Source of the DNA: an uncultured Ruminococcus sp.
Lineage (GTDB): Bacteria > Bacillota > Clostridia > Oscillospirales > Ruminococcaceae
NCBI GenBank assembly: GCA_900752785.1
Contig: CAADWP010000056.1
Span: forward strand, 1-13,151
DNA: 13,151 nucleotides
Direction of reading: 5' to 3'
The position numbers and the translations under genes are program-made. Each line of letters starts with the position of its first letter. The stretch's first letter is position 1. A model generated the notes under the pieces. It saw nothing but the letters and a program-made list of their open reading frames with translations. It was not told where the DNA came from and did no database searches. This document shows, one piece after another, positions 7,154 to 12,188 of this stretch.

Positions 7154-7774
7154 ATGAAAAGACTTATTACATTGTTTGCTGTCATGATAACGGCAGTATG
7201 CTGCCTCGCATCATGTTCGGTACCGCTGAAAACCACCTCCTCCCGAAAAAACGGACTTAACTGCGCCTTTAACTCAAAGGTATCGGTGACGCTGGATAAG
7301 CTTCAGGCGGAGGGTACTGTCAACCGCTTCGGCGACGGTATGTGGGACATTGAATTTACCGCGCCAAATTCTCTCAGCGGCGTTAAGCTCTCTTTCGGCG
7401 AGGGCAATGTCAGCGCATCCTACAAGGGACTGAGCTTTTCCGTTCCTCAGTCTGCGCTCCCGGTAAAAGCAATGATGCTCAACCTCATCAAGGCTGTAGA
7501 CGATAACGCGCGCCTCAGTGAGCTGAAAGGCGAAGAAAAAGACGATACTCTCGAAATCAGCGGAAAACTTGACGGCGGGGAATACTGTATTATCGTCGAT
7601 AAAAACGGACAGCTTGTCGGATTCAATATGCCCGGCAATAACCTGAAAATAGTATTTACTGAGATGACTGTTACGGGAGAAGCTCCTGCGGCAACTGCTT
7701 CCGCTGCAACCGATCTCACCACAACCGTTGATACGACCTCAACAACTGCGGAAACTTCAACGCAGGCGGCATAA
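7154..7774 (+). CDS. Lipoprotein of unknown function with Thr/Ala-rich C-terminal tail
   Basis: A 206-residue protein with a clear lipoprotein signal: MKRLITLFAVMITAVCCLASC, lipobox LASC and lipidated Cys21. The mature part (about 35-170) alternates short beta-type segments (KVSVTLDKLQAEGTVNRFG, GMWDIEFTAPNSLSGVKLSF, GEYCIIVDKNGQLVGFNMP, LKIVFTEMTV). It vaguely recalls LolA-like or outer-leaflet lipid-handling lipoproteins, but I cannot assign a family. The last 30 residues are almost only Ala, Thr, Ser and acidic residues, a likely disordered tail. GGAG at 7141-7144 lies 8 bases before the ATG, and this ribosome binding site is only about 14 bases past the MITE-like element. A strong terminator follows. 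Expression could come from nnr read-through; no clear promoter of its own is seen. Confidence 0.87.
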   Translation: MKRLITLFAVMITAVCCLASCSVPLKTTSSRKNGLNCAFNSKVSVTLDKLQAEGTVNRFGDGMWDIEFTAPNSLSGVKLSFGEGNVSASYKGLSFSVPQSALPVKAMMLNLIKAVDDNARLSELKGEEKDDTLEISGKLDGGEYCIIVDKNGQLVGFNMPGNNLKIVFTEMTVTGEAPAATASAATDLTTTVDTTSTTAETSTQAA

Positions 7775-7796
7775 AAAGGGTTCTTAAAGATTAAAA

Positions 7797-7838
7797 AAAG
7801 GCTGCATAACCAAACGGTTACGCGGCCTTTCTATTTTT
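7797..7838. terminator. Bidirectional intrinsic terminator
   Basis: AAAGGCTGCATAACC (7797-7811) and GGTTACGCGGCCTTT (7816-7830) pair around AAAC, with one G-T wobble and one mismatch. On the plus strand CTATTTTTAT follows; on the minus strand a run of seven T follows. It therefore can end both the plus-strand lipoprotein transcript and the minus-strand ogt transcript. Confidence 0.88.
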
Positions 7839-7839
7839 A

Positions 7840-7932
7840 TCATTTTTCATACTGCCGGCAAAGACAATACTCTTTAGGCATTGCATCGAAACTCTCATCA
7901 AAGACCTTGCCCAAAGCGTTATCATCGTAAAA
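7840..7932 (-). pseudogene. Remnant resembling a large serine recombinase (about 30 codons)
   Basis: Immediately downstream of the ogt stop, in another frame on the minus strand, an open stretch with no start codon reads FYDDNALGKVFDESFDAM and continues to QYEK and a TGA stop. The pattern Y-(D/E)-D-N-x-x-G-K-x-x-D-E-x-F-x-x-M is characteristic of the helical region after the catalytic and recombinase domains of large serine recombinases, where forms like 'LYEDNVxGKISDERFxKMS' are common. No start, catalytic domain or ribosome binding site is present, so I read it as a decayed fragment of an integrase/transposase gene. The match is by eye and short; chance similarity is possible. Confidence 0.5.
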
Positions 7933-7933
7933 T

Positions 7934-8437
7934 CTATTTGAATAAATTCGCATTTTCGAGTTTCAGCAATTTAATTTTCTTATCAAGACCGCCTGCGTAT
8001 CCCGTCAGGCTGCCGTTTGCGCCAATTACTCTATGGCAGGGTATAATGATCGAGATCGGATTGCGTCCGACAGCTCCTCCTACAGCCTGCGCTGACATTC
8101 TTGTCAGATTTTTCTGCTTAGCAATGATACCTGCGATCTCACCGTAAGTCATAGTCTGTCCGTATGGGATCGTGAGCATAATATTGCAGACAGACTTGCA
8201 GAATTCTGTTGTTTTCAGATTCAGCGGCGGAGTAAAATCAGGAGCTTTGCCGCTGAAATATATATCAAGCCACTTGATCGTCTGTTCAAAGATCGGCAAT
8301 TCAGATTCTGTGTTTTCTTTATAAAGCGTTTGAGCAAAATATTTCTGTCCGTCAAACCATAATCCGGTAAGAGCTTCGCCGTCACTTGCGAGAGTGATCC
8401 CACCGAACAGAGACGTGTAATGAAAAATATAATCCAT
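7934..8437 (-). CDS. ogt: Methylated-DNA--protein-cysteine S-methyltransferase
   Basis: A suicide DNA-repair protein that transfers the alkyl group from O6-alkylguanine (and O4-alkylthymine) to its own cysteine. The 167 residues comprise the usual N-terminal ribonuclease-H-like domain (about 1-75) and the C-terminal DNA-binding domain. Motifs: IPYGQTMTYGEIA (90-102), AQAVGGAVGRNP (116-127) with the Arg finger, the active site IPCHRVIGANGSLTGYAGG with acceptor Cys134, and the closing K-x-x-LL-x-LE. There is no Ada-type regulatory domain, so it is a stand-alone enzyme. AGGAGAG precedes the ATG at a good distance. It has its own promoter (8484-8512), and its transcript ends at the bidirectional terminator at 7797-7838. 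The symbol ogt is used for the family; these proteins are also named AdaB, DatI or MGMT. Confidence 0.95.
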   Translation of the reverse strand: MDYIFHYTSLFGGITLASDGEALTGLWFDGQKYFAQTLYKENTESELPIFEQTIKWLDIYFSGKAPDFTPPLNLKTTEFCKSVCNIMLTIPYGQTMTYGEIAGIIAKQKNLTRMSAQAVGGAVGRNPISIIIPCHRVIGANGSLTGYAGGLDKKIKLLKLENANLFK

Positions 8438-8483
8438 ATTGACTCTCTCCTAAATTCCAATTCTGATTTTTAGGGATATCAAT

Positions 8484-8512
8484 ATTATATATCACTCGCA
8501 TGAAAAAGTCAA
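8484..8512 (-). promoter_or_regulatory. Sigma-A promoter of ogt
   Basis: Minus-strand TTGACT (8512-8507), a 17-base spacer and a perfect TATAAT (8489-8484). The -35 box is also the last part of the terminator hairpin of the upstream histidine-kinase operon, and the T-run of that terminator forms the start of the spacer. Confidence 0.85.
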
Positions 8513-8551
8513 TCACTCCCTCCGTAAAATTGTCGGTTTGAGTAATTGACT
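8502..8551 (-). terminator. Intrinsic terminator of the ABC/histidine-kinase operon
   Basis: Minus-strand AGTCAATTACTC (8551-8540) pairs with GAGTGATTGACT (8518-8507), 12 bp including one wobble. An inner CCG/CGG pair lies within the loop, and a run of T (8506-8502) follows. It overlaps the kinase stop codon on one side and the ogt -35 box on the other. Confidence 0.8.
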
Positions 8552-9425
8552 ATTTGGGGAATACAATCCTTATAGTTAATTTTTCATTTTGATATTCCGC
8601 TGTAATATCGCCGTTCATCTGTTTTACAAGTATTTTTGCGATCGACAGCCCAAGACCGGTGGATTTACGGGCAGCTTCAAGAGTGTAGAACCTGTCAAAA
8701 AGTCGTTCTGTCTCTATTTCGTTAAGTCCGTATGCTGTGTTGGAAAAGCTTATAATTCCGTCATCGGACATCTTTATCTGTAAATCGCCGTCACTGTATT
8801 TTACAGCGTTATTCAGTAAATTTGAAAATACTCTTGACATTGCATTCTTATTTATATTACGAATAATTTTATTATCCGTTATTTCAATTATCGGAGCAAT
8901 TTTATGCTCCTGTAACGTTGCATAATAATTTAAAATACTTTCCTCAAGAATATTATTTAATGAAACAGGCTCTGTTGTTGTATCATATTCCGGAGACGCA
9001 ATTACGGCATAACAAAACAATTCTTCGGTAAGTCGACTTAGCGCTTTGGTTCGTTCCCTTATAATTGCAATATATTGTTTTGATTTTTCGGGATTTGTTT
9101 CAAGCAGATCAAGATAACTGCTGATCGCCGTCAAGGGAGTGCGCAGATCATGCGAGATATTTGTAACAGCGTTTTTAAGTTCGGTATCTCCCTGTTTGAA
9201 GCGAATATACTCGCATCTGAGAAGTTTAAGCTGTTCATTCAGATCGGACGCAAGATTACACATATCCCTGTCACCCGACGATATATCAATAAGCGTATTT
9301 GTATCTGCGGAAAGCTTTTCGTTAAGTTGATTTCGTATTTCTTTTGCTGATTTTTTCATCAGGTATATTTTTATAATAAGCAGAATTATTATAACAAAAG
9401 CGATACACAGATACAAAAGCTCCAT
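8550..9425 (-). CDS. Sensor histidine kinase with one membrane helix
   Basis: A 291-residue membrane kinase that should phosphorylate the response regulator encoded at 11312-11971. A single N-terminal helix (about 4-23) leaves almost nothing outside the cell. A linker follows (24-85), then the dimerisation/phosphoacceptor H-box NISHDLRTPLTAI with His92, and an ATPase domain with N-box SNLLNNAVKY (201-210), F-box LFDRFY (242-247) and GLGLSIAK (257-264). The usual DxGxG G1 box is degenerate (FSNTAYGL), as in some other kinases of this small type. With no sensor domain, the input probably comes from inside the membrane or from the co-encoded transporter; this is inference. AGGTG precedes the ATG, which lies 8 bases past the permease stop, so the gene is last in the ATPase-permease-kinase operon. 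Confidence 0.94.
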   Translation of the reverse strand: MELLYLCIAFVIIILLIIKIYLMKKSAKEIRNQLNEKLSADTNTLIDISSGDRDMCNLASDLNEQLKLLRCEYIRFKQGDTELKNAVTNISHDLRTPLTAISSYLDLLETNPEKSKQYIAIIRERTKALSRLTEELFCYAVIASPEYDTTTEPVSLNNILEESILNYYATLQEHKIAPIIEITDNKIIRNINKNAMSRVFSNLLNNAVKYSDGDLQIKMSDDGIISFSNTAYGLNEIETERLFDRFYTLEAARKSTGLGLSIAKILVKQMNGDITAEYQNEKLTIRIVFPK

Positions 9426-9433
9426 AAATTCAC

Positions 9434-10294
9434 CTATTTCAAATCTTTTTTCCTGAATAAAATTATTCCAAGAGCAGTAGTCGCTATAAATATTACGCCG
9501 TCATAACCGGCATATTTACCGGCGTGTTCAGTAACCATCATTACATATTCATAAATATGCGAAGTCGGCATTACATCGTAAACAGCTTGATATACCTTGC
9601 GTTTTGTACCGGAAATATAATACTGATTCTTTTCTTCAGGCACATCAATCACTGCGCCTGTTTCGTTATTGACATATGAATAGCTTTCATTGTATTCCGG
9701 AGCATCGAGCTTATTTCTGATTGTAAGCGTTGAGAAAAACATTACCATAGTTATTATAATTACAGCAACGGAAGCGCCCGCTTTACTGCTGATAATCATA
9801 GAAATAAGAACCATAACGGCAGTTGCCGATAATAAAGCTATAAAAGTAAAAATTATAGTTTTGATTATATCAGTTGCTTTCAGTACCTCCAGACCGCACA
9901 ATGCTGCCCCTAAAGTAAAGTTGATCAGAAGGTTAAATGATGCTCCTATTATTGTACCAACAGAACATACTATTAAATTTGCTGAATATATATCGGTTCT
10001 TTTATGCCCTATCATGAGTTTGTTTCTTATAGTGCCGTCTGAATATTCCGTTCCTAAGAAAATACCGACGAATACAGGTATGGCAAACAGAAGATACACA
10101 ATCCCCACAAACGCTACACCGTCTATTGTATGAGATTCGGGCGGAAGTTCGTTGTATCGTTCCATATGTTTCTGATAGTCAAAATAACGCATCAGTACAC
10201 ACAACACGCCAATAATGCCAGAAAATGCCATATACATCCTGAATACGCCGCTTTTGAAAAGTCTTGCAAAATTTGCTTTTATAAGTCTGCTCAT
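9434..10294 (-). CDS. ABC-2 type transporter permease
   Basis: A 286-residue integral membrane protein with about six hydrophobic segments (roughly 19-36, 60-81, 105-133, 144-168, 172-191 and 263-281) and a hydrophilic external-type loop at about 195-260. The segment EYSDGTIRNKLMIGHKRTDIY (83-103), between the second and third helices, is the recurrent signature of ABC-2 permeases of the bacitracin/lantibiotic-export and antibiotic-immunity type. Its ATG overlaps the ATPase stop (ATGA, four bases), implying tight coupling and equal amounts of the two proteins. With the neighbouring ATPase it should form an exporter or membrane-protection pump. The substrate cannot be read from sequence; a peptide or hydrophobic antibiotic is the family-based guess. 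Confidence 0.9.
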   Translation of the reverse strand: MSRLIKANFARLFKSGVFRMYMAFSGIIGVLCVLMRYFDYQKHMERYNELPPESHTIDGVAFVGIVYLLFAIPVFVGIFLGTEYSDGTIRNKLMIGHKRTDIYSANLIVCSVGTIIGASFNLLINFTLGAALCGLEVLKATDIIKTIIFTFIALLSATAVMVLISMIISSKAGASVAVIIITMVMFFSTLTIRNKLDAPEYNESYSYVNNETGAVIDVPEEKNQYYISGTKRKVYQAVYDVMPTSHIYEYVMMVTEHAGKYAGYDGVIFIATTALGIILFRKKDLK

Positions 10295-11202
10295 TTTTTT
10301 GTACCTCCAACAAGATTCACAAAATAACTTTCAAGACTTTCGTCATGTTCGGTTAAGTTAATAAGCTCGCAGTTTTCAGCGGAGAGCATATTTACAAGCC
10401 GTGTAATACTAATCTCACCGAAAATATCAGCGGTTTTTTCATCAATGATACTGTATTCAAGCTCTGATTTGTCAAGTATGCGGACAAGCGCTTTTGTATC
10501 CGAAACAGTAACACGCATACATTTTCTGCATGATTTTTCAAGTTCCTCCGCACTTATTTCCTTAACCATACGACCGCCGTCAATAAAGCCGTAATGAGTT
10601 GCAAGACGTGAAAGTTCGTCAAGAATATGACTTGAGATAAGCACTGTGATCTGACGTTCTTTATTAAGTTTAAGAATGAGTTCACGCATTTCAATAATAC
10701 CCTGCGGATCAAGTCCGTTTATCGGCTCGTCCAGTATCAGAAAATCGGGATTTCCTGCAAGTGCAATTGCAATTCCAAGTCGCTGACGCATACCAAGAGA
10801 GAAATTCTTCGCCTTTTTCTTTCCTGTATTTTCAAGACCGACAAGTCGGAGCAGTTCGGGAATATCCTTGAAATCCGGCAGTCCTAAAATTCTGTATTGC
10901 GCTTTAATATTGTCTATTGCCGTCATATTAAGATAAATCGACGGAGTTTCTACTACCGCCCCCATTCTCCTGCGTGATTTGTCTATACCGCTTTCGGTAT
11001 TTTTTTTGCCATAAAGAGTAAATTCTCCCGAAGTGGAAGCCTGTAATCCGCTTACAAGACGGATAAGGGTCGTTTTACCTGCACCGTTTCTGCCGACAAA
11101 TCCATATATAGCGCCTTTCGGAACGTTCATTGTAAGTCCGTTAAGAGCTTTGAATTGACGGTAATATTTGCACAGGTTTTTAGTCTGCAAAATATAGTCC
11201 AT
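10291..11202 (-). CDS. ABC transporter ATP-binding protein (BcrA-like)
   Basis: The motor subunit of the ABC-2 exporter, acting at the cytoplasmic face of the membrane. Numbered from the ATG at 11202, it shows Walker A GRNGAGKTT (37-45), a glutamate-type Q-loop (VVETPS, Glu85) as in BcrA-like proteins, signature SLGMRQR (135-141), Walker B FLILDEPINGLDP with catalytic Glu159, and an H-loop histidine at 192. A C-terminal extension of about 90 residues follows. Start choice: an ATG at 11220 overlaps the ribosome binding site itself (ATGAAAGGAG), whereas the ATG at 11202 is 8 bases past AGGAG and opens MDYILQTKNLCKYY, typical of the family. The protein is then 303 residues. It is first in an operon with permease and kinase, under its own promoter at 11232-11286. 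Confidence 0.95.
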   Translation of the reverse strand: MDYILQTKNLCKYYRQFKALNGLTMNVPKGAIYGFVGRNGAGKTTLIRLVSGLQASTSGEFTLYGKKNTESGIDKSRRRMGAVVETPSIYLNMTAIDNIKAQYRILGLPDFKDIPELLRLVGLENTGKKKAKNFSLGMRQRLGIAIALAGNPDFLILDEPINGLDPQGIIEMRELILKLNKERQITVLISSHILDELSRLATHYGFIDGGRMVKEISAEELEKSCRKCMRVTVSDTKALVRILDKSELEYSIIDEKTADIFGEISITRLVNMLSAENCELINLTEHDESLESYFVNLVGGTKK

Positions 11203-11231
11203 TTTTGTGACTCCTTTCATTTGATGTATTC

Positions 11232-11286
11232 AGTATATCACAAAAACGTTAAGAAAACAGTTAATAAAAGGTTGAGAAATTGTTGA
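11232..11286 (-). promoter_or_regulatory. Promoter with four AAC-type direct repeats, ABC/kinase operon
   Basis: Minus strand: TATACT (11237-11232) preceded by TG one base upstream, an extended -10. The -35 position is poor (CTGTTT at 17 bases). Upstream lie four direct repeats TCAAC, TCAAC, TTAAC, TTAAC (beginning at 11286, 11275, 11264 and 11252), each followed by a T-rich stretch. The AAC cores are spaced 11, 11 and 12 bases, about one helical turn. This is the layout of OmpR/PhoB-family binding sites at activator-dependent promoters. Binding by the adjacent response regulator is inferred. Confidence 0.62.
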
Positions 11287-11311
11287 GATCGGCGAGGTAC
11301 TAAACAGGCTC

Positions 11312-11971
11312 TTACTTCATTTTGAATCCGATTCCCCATATTGTATCAATATAATCTTTTCCGCCTGCTTCGGAAAGTTTATTACGCAAATGACTGATAT
11401 GAGTTTTTAGCGAACTTTCTGTACAATCGGGCGTATCCTCAAAAATAGTATCGAGTATTTTGGACTTTGATACGATCTGCGTCTGATTCTGCATAAGTAT
11501 TTTTAAAATAGCGTATTCTGTCCGTGTAAGTCTGATCTGAATATCATTTATTTTAACTTCACGAGTATCACAATAAAGCGATATATTATCGTATATCAGA
11601 ACATTTTCTTTTCCGCATACAGAAAAGGTACGGAGGTGAGCGGAAATCCTTGCAAGAAGTTCTTTTGTATCAAACGGCTTTGTTACATAATCAACAGCGC
11701 CGTCCGTCAGAAGATTTACTTTGCTTTCAATATCAGCTTTGGCGCTTATCACAATTACAGGCGTGTTTCTGATATGTCTGATAACTTCCTCGCCGCTCAT
11801 TCCGGGCAGCATTAAATCAAGCAGAATAAGGTCGGGAACAGTATCTGACAGGATCAATACGGCTTCTGTTCCTGAATACGCACGGCTTACCATATAACCG
11901 TTCTGTAAAAGTGTTTCTTCCAAAGCATTTCCGATATATATGTCATCGTCTATAATCAATATATTTTTCAT
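11312..11971 (-). CDS. OmpR/PhoB-family response regulator
   Basis: A 219-residue cytoplasmic transcription factor. The receiver domain (1-115) has the acidic pocket Asp8/Asp9, phosphoacceptor Asp52 in LILLDLMLPGMSG, the switch Ser76 and Lys98 in DYVTKPF. The winged-helix domain (about 125-219) has LTRTEYAILKILM, the recognition-helix region SSLKTHISHLRNKL and the closing wing DTIWGIGFKM. The partner kinase is most likely the one at 8550-9425. AAGGAG lies about 6 bases before the ATG, and a near-consensus promoter lies at 12003-12031. It ends 109 bases before the ATPase start and that gap holds a separate promoter with candidate binding sites. The regulator is therefore probably made constitutively and activates the transporter operon, possibly with read-through as well. 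Confidence 0.96.
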   Translation of the reverse strand: MKNILIIDDDIYIGNALEETLLQNGYMVSRAYSGTEAVLILSDTVPDLILLDLMLPGMSGEEVIRHIRNTPVIVISAKADIESKVNLLTDGAVDYVTKPFDTKELLARISAHLRTFSVCGKENVLIYDNISLYCDTREVKINDIQIRLTRTEYAILKILMQNQTQIVSKSKILDTIFEDTPDCTESSLKTHISHLRNKLSEAGGKDYIDTIWGIGFKMK

Positions 11972-12002
11972 TTTTTGCTCCTTGATTTATGTGATTTTAT
12001 GT

Positions 12003-12031
12003 ATTATACATCATATTACCCAAAAAGTCAA
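12003..12031 (-). promoter_or_regulatory. Sigma-A promoter of the response regulator gene
   Basis: Minus-strand TTGACT (12031-12026), 17 bases, then a perfect TATAAT (12008-12003). It is one of the strongest promoters in the window by match to consensus. Confidence 0.86.
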
Positions 12032-12050
12032 TCTGCAAAAATCTGCAAAA
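12031..12050 (-). repeat. Tandem 10-bp direct repeat abutting the regulator -35 box
   Basis: Minus strand TTTTGCAGAT twice without a gap, overlapping the first T of the -35 box. The 10-base period places both copies on one face of the helix, so it could be an operator. No binding protein can be named from sequence. Confidence 0.55.
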
Positions 12051-12126
12051 TAAGAGAATATATAAAATCATAATGCTCAGCCGATTTTTTATTTTAACCC
12101 AAAAGCTTTAATTATTTATTTTTTAA
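12051..12126. other. AT-rich divergent intergenic stretch
   Basis: Between the divergent promoters of the response regulator and the LRR protein I see only AT-rich sequence without a gene. The A/T tracts just before the -35 at 12127 could act as an UP element. There is no hairpin with a T-run and no repeat. Confidence 0.5.
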
Positions 12127-12155
12127 TTGACTTTCGATCAGAAAAATGTTATAAT
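12127..12155 (+). promoter_or_regulatory. Sigma-A promoter of the LRR surface protein
   Basis: TTGACT (12127-12132), 17 bases, then a perfect TATAAT (12150-12155), preceded by an AT-rich stretch. The ribosome binding site AGGAGGT follows at 12174-12180. Confidence 0.86.
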
Positions 12156-12188
12156 AAATACAAATAAAATTTCAGGAGGTTTAAAATT

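Noticed and set aside
7048..7260. 70-codon plus-strand frame starting in the MITE-like element
   Set aside because: It overlaps the palindromic element and the start of the lipoprotein in another frame, has no ribosome binding site, and shows no recognisable family.
11203..11220. ATG at 11220 as the start of the ABC ATPase
   Set aside because: It overlaps the ribosome binding site and lies only about 5 bases from the predicted transcription start. The ATG at 11202 is correctly spaced from AGGAG.
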